A DNA stretch of 64,000 nucleotides from Nocardia alba NBRC 108234 (GTDB lineage: Bacteria > Actinomycetota > Actinomycetes > Mycobacteriales > Mycobacteriaceae), in assembly GCF_001612665.1 (NCBI RefSeq), contig NZ_BDAX01000009.1, positions 310,001-374,000 on the forward strand. Reading direction: 5' to 3'. Below are positions 17,550 through 25,720 of the stretch, in pieces. The notes beneath the pieces were generated by a model. That model was not told the DNA's origin. It saw only the letters and a list, made by a program, of their open reading frames with translations, and searched no databases. Numbering within the stretch: position 1 is the stretch's first letter; each line of letters starts with the position of its first letter. The translations under genes and the position numbers were made by a program.

Positions 17550-20059
17550 ATATCGACCTTCCCGAGCTGTCGCTCATCGCTCTCGTCGGCATCTCCGGCT
17601 CCGGCAAATCCACCTTCGCCCGCGAGCACTTCAAGCCCACCGAGGTGCTGTCGTCGGACTTCTTCCGCGGCCTGGTCGCCGACGACGAGAACGATCAGTC
17701 CGCGACCAAGGACGCCTTCGACGCGCTCGGCCACATCGCCGGAATCCGGCTGCGCGCCGGACGGCGCGTCGTCATCGACGCCACCAATGTGCAGAAGCAC
17801 GCGCGGGCCGAATTGATTTCTCTGGCGAAGTCTTTCGATGTGTTGCCGGTCGCCATCGTCATCGATACGCCCGAGGCTGTGGCCTGGGAACGCACGCAGA
17901 ACCGCGCCGATCGCGACTTCGGGCGCAATGTCCTGAAGCGGCAGAGCCAGGACCTGCGACGTTCGCTGCGTGAGCTCGGTCGCGAGGGTTTCCGCAAGGT
18001 GCACGTCGTTCGTGACCCGGCCGAGGTGACGATCACCTATGAAAAGGCCTGGAACGACCGGCGTGAACTCACGGGACCGTTCGACATCATCGGCGATGTC
18101 CACGGCTGCCGGGCCGAATTGGAAACGCTGCTGGGCGAACTCGGGTGGACGCTGATCCGCGACGAGGCCGGCCGTGCTGTCGATGCCGCGCACCCGCGCG
18201 GACGCCGAGCGGTCTTCGTCGGCGACCTCGTCGACCGTGGGCCCGATTCCCCAGGCGTGCTGCGGTTGGTGATGGGGATGACCGCGAGCGGCAACGCGCT
18301 GTGCGTGCCGGGCAATCACGAGCAGAAACTGCTGAGGAAACTGCGAGGCAAGAACGTCACGGTCTCGCACGGTCTCGCCGAGACGCTCGAACAATTGAGC
18401 AGCGAGACAACGGAATTCGTCGAGTCGGCGGCGCAGTGGATCCACGATCTCGTCAGCCACCTGCGGTTGGACGGTGGGCGCCTCGTGGTCGCGCACGCCG
18501 GACTGAAGGAGTCCTACCACGGTCGGGCGTCCGGGCGTGTTCGCGACTTCTGCCTCTACGGCGAATCCACCGGTGAGACAGACGAATACGGCCTGCCGGT
18601 GCGCTATCCGTGGGCGCGCGACTATCGCGGCGCGGCGATGGTCGTCTACGGACACGTGCCGACGCCGAAGGTGGAATGGATCAACAACACCGTCTGCCTC
18701 GACACCGGCGCGGTGTTCGGCGGCGAACTGACGGCGCTGCGCTACCCCGAGAAGACCTTCGTCGCGGTCCGGGCCGAGCGGACGTACTACGAGCCGATCC
18801 GGCCGCTCGCCGACGCCGAATCCGCGCGCGACAACGAGACTCTCGACCTCACCGATGTCACCGGACGCAGGCACGTCCGGACCGAGTACGGCACGGTGAT
18901 CGTCGATGCCGAGAACTCGGCGGCGGCGCTGGAAGTGATGAGCCGGTTCGCGATCGATCCTCGGCTGCTGCTGTGGTTGCCGCCGACGATGTCCCCGCCG
19001 TCGACCTCGACCGTGGAGGGATATCTCGAGTACCCCACCGAGGCGTTCGCCGACTATCGCGCGGCGGGGGTGGACACGGTGGTGTGCGAGGAGAAGCACA
19101 TGGGGTCGCGGGCCGTGGTGCTCGTGTGCCGCGACAGCGCGGCGGCCCGATTCGGGGTCGACGGCTCCGGTGCGATCTACACCCGCACCGGCCGGGCGTT
19201 CTTCACCGACGCGACGCTCACCGAGACCCTCCTCGACCGCGTCCGCGCGGCGGCCGCACCGCTTTTCGACGAACTCGAGTCGGACTGGCTGCTCCTGGAC
19301 TGCGAACTGCTGCCCTGGTCGGCCAAGGCCGCCGGGCTGATCCGCACCCAGTACGCGGCCGCGGGCGCCGCCGCACGGTCCGCTCTGCCCGCCGCGGTCG
19401 CGGCACTCGACGCCGGACTCGCCCGTGGACTCGATCTCGGCGAACTCCGCGCCCGCACCGCCGCCCGCACCGAGAACGCAGCCGGTTTCACGGCCGCCTA
19501 CCGTCGATACTGCTGGCCCACAACAGGACTCGACGGCCTGCAACTGGCCCCGTTCGCCCTCCTCGCCGCCGAGGGCACCAGCTACGCCGACCGCCACCAC
19601 GGCTGGCATCTCGACATCAGCGACCGATTGGTCGCCGCCGACCCGGCGACCTTCCGCCGCACCGGCCGCCGCATCGTCGACCTGTCCGACCCCGCTGCCG
19701 AGGCCGAAGCCACCGCCTGGTGGCTCGAACTGACCGCGGCAGGCGGCGAGGGCATGGTCATCAAGCCCTACGCCGGACTCGCCCATCGTGCCAACGGCAA
19801 ACTCGTCCAGCCCGGCATCAAGTGCCGAGGCCGCGAATACCTGCGCATCATCTACGGCCCCGACTACACCGCCCCGGACCACCTCACCCGCCTACGCGAC
19901 CGAACCCTCAGCCGCAAACGCACCCTCGCCCTGCGCGAACACACCCTCGGCCTGGCCGCCCTCGACGCCGTCGCCACCGGCGAACCCCTCTGGCGCGTCC
20001 ACGAATTGGTGTTCGCGATCCTCGCCATGGAGTCCGTACCGACCGACCCCCGCCTCTGA
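17546..20059 (+). CDS. pnkp: Polynucleotide kinase-phosphatase-ligase Pnkp (RNA repair)
   Basis: An 837-residue three-domain enzyme. The N-terminal 5'-kinase has the P-loop GISGSGKS (15-22). The central binuclear metallophosphatase has IGDVHG (182-187), GDLVDRGPDS (226-235) and PGNHE (255-259). The C-terminal adenylyltransferase/ligase module has the nucleotidyl lysine in EEKHMGSR (Lys517). Size and order match the Clostridium thermocellum enzyme. It heals 2',3'-cyclic phosphate and 5'-OH ends left by ribotoxins and seals them together with Hen1. The targets, probably cleaved tRNAs, are inferred from the family. Confidence 0.97.
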   Translation: MNIDLPELSLIALVGISGSGKSTFAREHFKPTEVLSSDFFRGLVADDENDQSATKDAFDALGHIAGIRLRAGRRVVIDATNVQKHARAELISLAKSFDVLPVAIVIDTPEAVAWERTQNRADRDFGRNVLKRQSQDLRRSLRELGREGFRKVHVVRDPAEVTITYEKAWNDRRELTGPFDIIGDVHGCRAELETLLGELGWTLIRDEAGRAVDAAHPRGRRAVFVGDLVDRGPDSPGVLRLVMGMTASGNALCVPGNHEQKLLRKLRGKNVTVSHGLAETLEQLSSETTEFVESAAQWIHDLVSHLRLDGGRLVVAHAGLKESYHGRASGRVRDFCLYGESTGETDEYGLPVRYPWARDYRGAAMVVYGHVPTPKVEWINNTVCLDTGAVFGGELTALRYPEKTFVAVRAERTYYEPIRPLADAESARDNETLDLTDVTGRRHVRTEYGTVIVDAENSAAALEVMSRFAIDPRLLLWLPPTMSPPSTSTVEGYLEYPTEAFADYRAAGVDTVVCEEKHMGSRAVVLVCRDSAAARFGVDGSGAIYTRTGRAFFTDATLTETLLDRVRAAAAPLFDELESDWLLLDCELLPWSAKAAGLIRTQYAAAGAAARSALPAAVAALDAGLARGLDLGELRARTAARTENAAGFTAAYRRYCWPTTGLDGLQLAPFALLAAEGTSYADRHHGWHLDISDRLVAADPATFRRTGRRIVDLSDPAAEAEATAWWLELTAAGGEGMVIKPYAGLAHRANGKLVQPGIKCRGREYLRIIYGPDYTAPDHLTRLRDRTLSRKRTLALREHTLGLAALDAVATGEPLWRVHELVFAILAMESVPTDPRL

Positions 20060-20068
20060 GATCTCGTC

Positions 20069-20164
20069 CTATCGACGCCAGAAGAAGTGGTGCACGACGC
20101 CGCTGGGGCTGGGAACCCGCTCGTGGTGGAAGCGGTCGTCGTAGAGGCGGTCGGTGAGTCGGCG
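20069..20164 (-). other. Coding-like in-frame stretch beyond the desaturase stop codon
   Basis: Directly after the desaturase UGA (20165-20167) the same frame stays open for 31 codons and ends at a TAG (20069-20071). 28 of the 31 third positions are G or C and the translation ends in GVVHHFFWRR. The family normally ends at the UGA, so this is more likely the 3' remnant of a lost neighbouring gene than a readthrough extension. Confidence 0.4.
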
Positions 20165-21181
20165 TCAGCGGACCGTCTGGCGGCCGACTTCGTTGAGGGC
20201 CGCCATCGCCTGGCGGTACGACTCGAACAGGCTGGTCTCGCAGTAGGGAACGTCGATCTCGGCGCAGAACTGGGCGACCATGGGCTGGGCGAGGCGGAGG
20301 TTGGCGCGCGGCATCGACGGGAACAGGTGGTGCTCGATCTGGTAGTTCAGGCCGCCCATCGCGGTGTCGATGAGGAAGCTGCCGCGCACATTGCGCGAGG
20401 TGAGCACCTGGCGACGCAGGAAGTCGGTGTTGTCGCCGTCGGGCAGCACCTCCATCCCCTTGTGGTTGGGGGCGAAGGTGGAGCCCATGTACAGACCGAA
20501 CAGCCCCTGCTGGACGGCGATGAACACCAACGCCTTACCCGGCGACAACACCAGGAACGCCGCCGAGAGCAAGCCGATGAAGTGGGCCGCCAGCAGCGCA
20601 CCCTCCCAGACACGGTTCGGGATCGGCCAGCGGAACACCGCGACGATGCTCTTCCAGTGCAGGCTGCCGCCCTCGAGCAGCAGCAGCGGGAAGAACAGCC
20701 ACGCCTGGTAGCGGAAGATGAATCGCCGCCAACCCTTTCCGGCCCGCGCGCGGTCGGCGTGGAACGCCAGCACACCCATCGCGTCCGGGTCCATGCCCTC
20801 GGTGTTGGGGTGCGCGTGATGGCGGTTGTGGTTGCTGGTCCACCAGCCGATACTCAGCCCGATCGCGAGGTTGCCCGCGATCAGCCCGTACAGATAGTTG
20901 GCCCGGCGCCCGGCGAAGATCTGCTTGTGCCCGGCATCGTGGCCGAGGAACGCGATCTGCGAGAACACCGCGGCCAGGAACGCCGCCACCGGCAGCGTCC
21001 ACCACGAGTCACCGATGACGAAGAACGCCACCCACCCGCCAACGAAGGCCACCGCGGTCAGCGCACTCTTCCACCCGTAATACCCCACTCGCCGGTCGAG
21101 CAGATCCGCCGCCCGGACGCGACGCAACAGAACCGAGTACTCACTGCCACGCACGGGAACGACATCAGACGCGATAACCAC
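20165..21181 (-). CDS. Membrane fatty-acid (acyl-CoA) desaturase
   Basis: A 338-residue integral membrane di-iron desaturase with the three histidine boxes HDAGH, HNRHH and QIEHH separated by long hydrophobic spans. It belongs to the linoleoyl-CoA/DesA3-like branch and would introduce double bonds into membrane acyl chains. The open frame extends to 21523, but that part crosses the promoter and antitoxin gene on the other strand and looks non-coding. I place the start at GTG 21181, just before IASDVVPVRGSEY; a GTG ~27 nt further in is possible. No good ribosome-binding site precedes either. Confidence 0.85.
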   Translation of the reverse strand: MVIASDVVPVRGSEYSVLLRRVRAADLLDRRVGYYGWKSALTAVAFVGGWVAFFVIGDSWWTLPVAAFLAAVFSQIAFLGHDAGHKQIFAGRRANYLYGLIAGNLAIGLSIGWWTSNHNRHHAHPNTEGMDPDAMGVLAFHADRARAGKGWRRFIFRYQAWLFFPLLLLEGGSLHWKSIVAVFRWPIPNRVWEGALLAAHFIGLLSAAFLVLSPGKALVFIAVQQGLFGLYMGSTFAPNHKGMEVLPDGDNTDFLRRQVLTSRNVRGSFLIDTAMGGLNYQIEHHLFPSMPRANLRLAQPMVAQFCAEIDVPYCETSLFESYRQAMAALNEVGRQTVR

Positions 21182-21303
21182 GGGACAAGCATGGCGTATC
21201 CAGGCCACGCACGGGTGAACGGGTTGCAGATCGATGACAACCGAACCCCGTCGGCTCCCCGGAACAGCAGGGCCGTCGCCGGCACGACCCCACTCGGCGT
21301 ATC

Positions 21304-21319
21304 GTAGGTACGTACCTAC
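21304..21319. promoter_or_regulatory. Palindromic operator upstream of phd-vapC
   Basis: GTAGGTACGTACCTAC is a perfect 16-bp palindrome ending 16 nt before the antitoxin start codon, with AGAAGGGG (21323-21330) as ribosome-binding site between them. Phd/YefM antitoxins autorepress by binding such palindromes, so this is the likely operator. Confidence 0.8.
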
Positions 21320-21335
21320 ATAAGAAGGGGTTGCG

Positions 21336-21575
21336 ATGTCTTCAATGAGCGCTCGGGAGTTCAACCAGGATGTCAGCGCCGCTAAACGGGCTGCGGCCGA
21401 AGGGCCTGTCGTGATCACAGATCGGGGCGAGGACGCTTTCGTGCTCCTCTCCATCGACGAGTACCGACGATTGAAGGCCGATAGCCTGGATCTCGTTTCC
21501 CGGCTGAGCATGGACGACGACATCGAGTTCGAGCCCGCGCCGCTGCAGGTGAACCTGAAGGTCGCCGACCTGTGA
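21336..21575 (+). CDS. Type II antitoxin, Phd/YefM family
   Basis: A 79-residue antitoxin. The N-terminal Phd/YefM fold (SAREFNQDVSAAKRAA, then VVITDRGEDAFVLLSIDEY) binds DNA as a dimer, and the acidic C-terminus (residues 50-79) would wrap the toxin. A strong ribosome-binding site lies 5 nt upstream of the ATG. Its stop overlaps the GTG of the toxin (GTGA), giving coupled translation. Confidence 0.93.
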   Translation: MSSMSAREFNQDVSAAKRAAAEGPVVITDRGEDAFVLLSIDEYRRLKADSLDLVSRLSMDDDIEFEPAPLQVNLKVADL

Positions 21576-21994
21576 CTTTCCTCCTCGACACCAATGTCAT
21601 CAGCGAGTTGCGCAAGTCCCCACAGTCAGTGAACCCAGCGGTGCGCTCATGGGTGGCGCAACGACGGCCATCCGACTTGTTCCTGAGCGTCATCACGATC
21701 ATGGAGGTCGAGGTCGGTATCTGCCGCATCGAACGGCGCGACTCAGCTCAGGGCAGTCGGCTTCGCACCTGGCTCGAAGACGATCTATTGGACGTGTTCG
21801 CGAATCGAATCCTGCCCCTCGACCTCGCAGTCGGTCGACGCGCGGCACGGCTACACGTCCCAGACCCACGGCCCGAGCGCGATGCGATGATCGCGGCAAC
21901 AGCAGACGCATACGGCATGACCATGGTGACTCGCAATGTGAAGGATTTCGAGCCGATGGGCCTGCCCGTCATCAATCCATGGACGCCCGCCTGA
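21572..21994 (+). CDS. vapC: Type II toxin, VapC-like PIN-domain ribonuclease
   Basis: A 140-residue PIN-domain protein. The acidic metal-binding residues are visible as Asp6 (FLLDTNVISE), Glu45 (MEVEVGI), Asp104 (ERDAMIAA) and Asp125 (VTRNVKDF). PIN toxins cleave specific tRNAs or rRNA and stop growth when the antitoxin is lost. Pairing with a Phd-type rather than VapB-type antitoxin is common in actinobacteria. The locus lies two genes from the Hen1-Pnkp operon, but no functional link can be shown. Confidence 0.93.
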   Translation: MTFLLDTNVISELRKSPQSVNPAVRSWVAQRRPSDLFLSVITIMEVEVGICRIERRDSAQGSRLRTWLEDDLLDVFANRILPLDLAVGRRAARLHVPDPRPERDAMIAATADAYGMTMVTRNVKDFEPMGLPVINPWTPA

Positions 21995-22069
21995 CGAGCC
22001 GGTCCCGTGATGACTGCCGCCTGCGATCGAGGCAGCCAGGGTGTTGTGTTCCGACCCGGATCGGCACGC

Positions 22070-23230
22070 TCAGCCCAGAGCGACCCCCAACTCGGCGGCG
22101 AAGGTCTTGATCATGTGTTGGACGCCGATCTCGTTGCGGCCGATGAGCATGTGGTCGTGCTGGCCGTGGCGCACCCCTTCGCCGCATTGCGGGAGCATGG
22201 CGAAGTCCTCGTCGCGGACGGCGGCGTGGACCTGGGAGTAGATCTGGTCGTAGACGGCGCGTTGTTCGTCGGTGGTCGCGGGGATCTTGGCCATCCAGCT
22301 GTGGCGGACCGTGCAGCGGGTCGGGGCACCGGCGGGCAGCATGTCGAGGACTTCGACGCCGACGGGGCTGTTGGCCAGGATCAGGTTGGGATAGATCCAG
22401 TAGATGACGCCCATGTTCATCAGCGGATCCCAGGTGCCGGTGGGGTCGGTGTCGAGGCCGGTGATCCAGTTGAACGGAAAGCCCATTCTGTGGTGGCGGC
22501 CGAATTCGTCGTGGGTGGAGGTGTCGGCGACGGTGTTCTGCCCGATCACGCTCTCGCCGTGCACGAAGGGAAAGTGATAGCTCTCCGCGAAGGCCTCCAG
22601 CGCCCCCTTCCAGCTCACCTCGGAGACGAACTCGCGGTCGTCGTGGTAGCCGTAGGAGGCATAATCCAGTTGGGCCAGTTCAGGTCCCATCGCACCGAGG
22701 TGCGCGTCGATGTCGATGGAGCCCTCGGCCGAGAGCACCGCCCAGATGAAGCCGTGCCGTTCCTGGCTCGGGAGTTCGACCAGCCCGTAGTCCTCGCGGC
22801 GCATGCCGGTGAAGCCCGCCTTGCCCGGCACGCCGGCCAGTTCGCCGGTGTTGCGGTAGGTCCAGGCGTGGTACGGGCAGGTGAAGCGGGTGGCGTTGCC
22901 CGATCCGCACGCGGGCTGGGCGCCGCGGTGTCTGCAGTAGTTCAGGAACACGTGTGCCTGGCCGGATCGGTCGCGAGTCACCAGTAGCGAGTCGCCGAGA
23001 ACCGAACGCACGACGTAGTCGTTGGGCTCGGGGATCCGCGCGCTCGGCATCACGGCCAGCGGCGTGCGGCGCAGGATCTGCGACTCCTCGACCTCGGTGA
23101 TCTTCGCGTCGCGGTAGTAGTGCAGCGGCACGCGCAGGGTCGACTCGGCCATGTCGGTGGTCTTGTCGAGCACCAGGCGCAGGGCGCGGCGGGTCAGGTC
23201 GTCGGTGAGACCTGGATTCAGTGTCGTCAT
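22070..23230 (-). CDS. Rieske aromatic-ring-hydroxylating oxygenase, alpha subunit
   Basis: A 386-residue oxygenase. The Rieske [2Fe-2S] ligands are Cys99-x-His101 (NYCRHRG) and Cys118-x2-His121 (TCPYHAW). The catalytic domain has the mononuclear iron region around AFAESYHFPFVHGES. No beta subunit or reductase gene is adjacent, so electron-transfer partners must come from elsewhere. I use ATG 23230 (MTTLNPGL); upstream frame continues only through the operator. It is divergent from a TetR gene, with a shared palindrome 5 nt before this start codon. The substrate is unknown; aromatic, sterol or N-methyl substrates are all seen in the family. Confidence 0.92.
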   Translation of the reverse strand: MTTLNPGLTDDLTRRALRLVLDKTTDMAESTLRVPLHYYRDAKITEVEESQILRRTPLAVMPSARIPEPNDYVVRSVLGDSLLVTRDRSGQAHVFLNYCRHRGAQPACGSGNATRFTCPYHAWTYRNTGELAGVPGKAGFTGMRREDYGLVELPSQERHGFIWAVLSAEGSIDIDAHLGAMGPELAQLDYASYGYHDDREFVSEVSWKGALEAFAESYHFPFVHGESVIGQNTVADTSTHDEFGRHHRMGFPFNWITGLDTDPTGTWDPLMNMGVIYWIYPNLILANSPVGVEVLDMLPAGAPTRCTVRHSWMAKIPATTDEQRAVYDQIYSQVHAAVRDEDFAMLPQCGEGVRHGQHDHMLIGRNEIGVQHMIKTFAAELGVALG

Positions 23231-23234
23231 GAGC

Positions 23235-23266
23235 AGACCATACATAAATCTCAATGTGTATGGTCT
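23235..23266. promoter_or_regulatory. Inverted-repeat operator between the Rieske oxygenase and TetR genes
   Basis: Arms AGACCATACA (23235-23244) and TGTATGGTCT (23257-23266) are perfect 10-bp inverted repeats with a 12-nt AT-rich spacer. The site starts 5 nt upstream of the oxygenase ATG and ends 71 nt before the TetR ATG. It is the obvious binding site of that TetR protein, and occupancy would block the oxygenase promoter. Confidence 0.85.
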
Positions 23267-23337
23267 CGATTCCGGGGGAGAAACCCACGAACCGACCACG
23301 CCCGCTAGGGTCTGTCGAAATCGACACGAGGAGAGGG

Positions 23338-23943
23338 ATGCGCACGCACGGCTGGTCGGGCACCACCCCGGTCGATGACGAGGAGGCGATCGAGCGCATC
23401 CTCGCCGCCGCGCGCACCGCCATCGGTCGCTCGGGCGGGGAGTTCACGATGGCCGAGATCGCCCGCGAACTCGGCGTCACCCGCCAGACCGTCTACCGCT
23501 ACTTCGCCAACAGCGACGCGCTGCTGGCCGCCACCGCGCTCACCGAGGCAGGCCGGTTCCTCGACGTCCTCGCCGCCCACCTCGACCAGATCCGCGACCC
23601 GGCCGACGCGGTGGTCGAAGGCATCGCCTACACCCTCGAACGCCTCCACGAAGACCGCTACCTCAGCCTGCTGCTGACCCCCGGCCGCGCGGGCACCTTC
23701 TCCGCGGGCGTCACCTCCGACGCCGCCCGCACCTTCGGCCGTTCCATCCTCGAACGTTTCGCCGTGGACTGGACCGAAGCGGGCATCGACAGCACCCGCC
23801 TCGACGAACTGGTCGAACACATGCTCCGCATCGTCCAATCCTTCATCCTCGACCCCGGCCGCCCCCCGCGCCGCGGCCCCGACCTGCGCGCCTACCTCAC
23901 CACCTGGGTCGCCCCCGCAGTCCGCGCCCTCCAGCCGGACTAG
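23338..23943 (+). CDS. TetR-family transcriptional regulator
   Basis: A 201-residue regulator. The N-terminal helix-turn-helix contains FTMAEIARELGVTRQTVYRYFAN (residues ~35-57), followed by a helical ligand-binding domain. The ATG at 23338 follows GAGGAGAGGG directly, which decides against the longer frame from 23254. It is divergent from the Rieske oxygenase and probably represses it through the palindrome at 23235-23266. The ligand is presumably the oxygenase substrate. Confidence 0.93.
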   Translation: MRTHGWSGTTPVDDEEAIERILAAARTAIGRSGGEFTMAEIARELGVTRQTVYRYFANSDALLAATALTEAGRFLDVLAAHLDQIRDPADAVVEGIAYTLERLHEDRYLSLLLTPGRAGTFSAGVTSDAARTFGRSILERFAVDWTEAGIDSTRLDELVEHMLRIVQSFILDPGRPPRRGPDLRAYLTTWVAPAVRALQPD

Positions 23944-23980
23944 AGCTCACTCACCCACGAGCCCGCAGCGGCGCGGACGC

Positions 23981-24796
23981 TCACGCGCTCGGTCCGAGGA
24001 CGTACCGTTCGTCCGCTGGATGGTGATACCAACCGCCCGCCGCGGCGGTACCCCCGTCCACGTGGATGGTTTGACCGGTCACATAGGAGCCGAGCGCGGA
24101 GGCCAGGAAGACCGCCACGCCCGCCGCCTCGTCGGCATGGCCGATCCGGCTCATCGGGATCATCCGGCTCGTCCGCTCCTCGAAACCTTCCGGCGCCATG
24201 TTCAGAATGCCCTCGGTGGCAATGACATCGGGAGCGATTCCATTGACGCGGATCCCGTGCGGAGCCAGCTCCAAGGCCGCGGTCTTGGTGAAGTTGACGA
24301 CCCCCGCTTTGGCCGCGGCGTAGGCCGCGTAGCCGGGGGCGGCCCGGACAGCCTCGATCGTGCTGACATTGATGATCGAGCCGCCGCGCTCGGCCTCGAC
24401 CATCGCCGCGGCGACGCGCTGAGTACACAGCAGCACGTGGGTGAGGTTGGACCGGATCAACGCGTCCCAGCCCTTCACGGTGGTCTCCAGCAGCGCGGAC
24501 CGGAACGTCCCGCCCGCGTTGTTCACCAAAATTGTTGGCACGCCCAGGTTTTCGACCGTGGCACGCATCGCGGCATCGACCTGGCCCTCGTCGCGGACAT
24601 CGGTGACACAGGCCAGACCATCTACCAGGCCCGCCGTCGTGCGCGCCCGGTCCCCGTCCTTCTCCCACACCGCCACCCGCGCACCGTATTCGGCGAACGC
24701 CAGCGCGATCGCGTGCCCGATTCCCGAGCCGCCGCCGGTGACCACGGCCGTGTGTCCTTCGAGCGACGCGGCGTCACGACGCAGAACCATCGGCAT
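23981..24796 (-). CDS. SDR-family NAD(P)-dependent oxidoreductase
   Basis: A 271-residue classical short-chain dehydrogenase. The cofactor motif is TGGGSGIG (residues ~20-27), NNAG follows, the catalytic Ser is in INVST, and the catalytic pair is Tyr-x3-Lys in YAAAK. It starts 3 nt after the stop of the LLM oxidoreductase, so the two form an operon. The 3' end is 37 nt from the end of the convergent TetR gene. The substrate cannot be read; the context of Rieske oxygenase and LLM enzyme suggests catabolism of a cyclic or steroid-like compound. Confidence 0.93.
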   Translation of the reverse strand: MPMVLRRDAASLEGHTAVVTGGGSGIGHAIALAFAEYGARVAVWEKDGDRARTTAGLVDGLACVTDVRDEGQVDAAMRATVENLGVPTILVNNAGGTFRSALLETTVKGWDALIRSNLTHVLLCTQRVAAAMVEAERGGSIINVSTIEAVRAAPGYAAYAAAKAGVVNFTKTAALELAPHGIRVNGIAPDVIATEGILNMAPEGFEERTSRMIPMSRIGHADEAAGVAVFLASALGSYVTGQTIHVDGGTAAAGGWYHHPADERYVLGPSA

Positions 24797-24799
24797 TCC

Positions 24800-25720
24800 T
24801 CACTGGTCGTAGACGTCGATGACATCTGCACGGAAACGGTCGAGTTGTTCGACCAACTGCTCGACACCGAGTCCGAGCATCGGGACCTGCACCCAGGTGA
24901 CACCGATCGCCGCGAGCGCCTCCAGCCCGCCGAGATAGCCGTCGGCGTCGAATCCAGCTTCACCGGGTCTGCCACCGGCGAAATTGGTGAAACTGATATC
25001 GAGCGCGGTCCAGTCGCGTCCCGCGGCGTCGCAGCGTCTGCGCAGATCGTCGATACCACGCACGAGGGCATCGTTCGAGGTCATGGAGGTGGTGCCTGCC
25101 GTCTGGGCGAGGACAGCGGGCGCGGCGAACGGACACCAGCCGTCGCCGTGGGTGACCACCCGCGCCCGAGCGGCGCCGGTATTCCCACCGATCCAGATCG
25201 GCGGCGCGGTCGCCGGTCTCGGGTGCGCGGTGATGCCGTGCGCACTGAAATGCCTGCCCTCGAAGGAGACATCGTCGCCGGTCCAGATCGCCCGAATCAC
25301 CGCGAGCCCCTCGTCGACGAGGTCCTTGCGTTCGTCGTAATCGACTCCGAGAGCGGCGAATTCGCGCTTGAGGTATCCCGTACCGATGGCCAGGGTGAAC
25401 CGCCCGCCGGAGAGGCGATCCAGCGTGGCACCCGCCTTCGCAACTAGGAACGGGTTGCGGTACGGCAGCACAACGATATTCGGGATCAGCCGCAGTGTCG
25501 TGGTGTGGGCGGCGGCGAACCCCATGGCGACGAAGGGGTCGAGCGCGTCGTGTCCGCCCGCGTCGAGCCAGCGCTGCGAGGGCGCGGGGTGATCGGTGAA
25601 GCCGAGCGCGTGGAAACCCGCGGCCTCGGCCGCGACGGCCACCGCGGCGACCCCGGCTCCCGAAGCCAGCCCGGGGTCACACGGATGGCTGGTCATCGGA
25701 TAGGTCATCGCAAAGCGCAT
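24800..25720 (-). CDS. LLM-class (F420-dependent type) oxidoreductase
   Basis: A 306-residue luciferase-like TIM-barrel enzyme. Family features include LGFTDHPAPS, the GRFTLAIGTGYLKREFAALGV stretch split over the cofactor-binding loops, and PPIWIGGNT. In mycobacteria-like organisms such proteins normally use F420, but FMN-dependent members exist and the cofactor cannot be settled here. First gene of a two-gene operon with the SDR downstream. Confidence 0.92.
   Translation of the reverse strand: MRFAMTYPMTSHPCDPGLASGAGVAAVAVAAEAAGFHALGFTDHPAPSQRWLDAGGHDALDPFVAMGFAAAHTTTLRLIPNIVVLPYRNPFLVAKAGATLDRLSGGRFTLAIGTGYLKREFAALGVDYDERKDLVDEGLAVIRAIWTGDDVSFEGRHFSAHGITAHPRPATAPPIWIGGNTGAARARVVTHGDGWCPFAAPAVLAQTAGTTSMTSNDALVRGIDDLRRRCDAAGRDWTALDISFTNFAGGRPGEAGFDADGYLGGLEALAAIGVTWVQVPMLGLGVEQLVEQLDRFRADVIDVYDQ

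Noticed and set aside
17447..19882. 811-codon open frame antisense to hen1-pnkp
   Set aside because: The plus strand has complete Hen1 and Pnkp motifs; the antisense frame is a GC-skew artefact.
21182..21523. N-terminal extension of the desaturase to 21523
   Set aside because: It would cross the phd operator and antitoxin gene; the translation there has no desaturase similarity.
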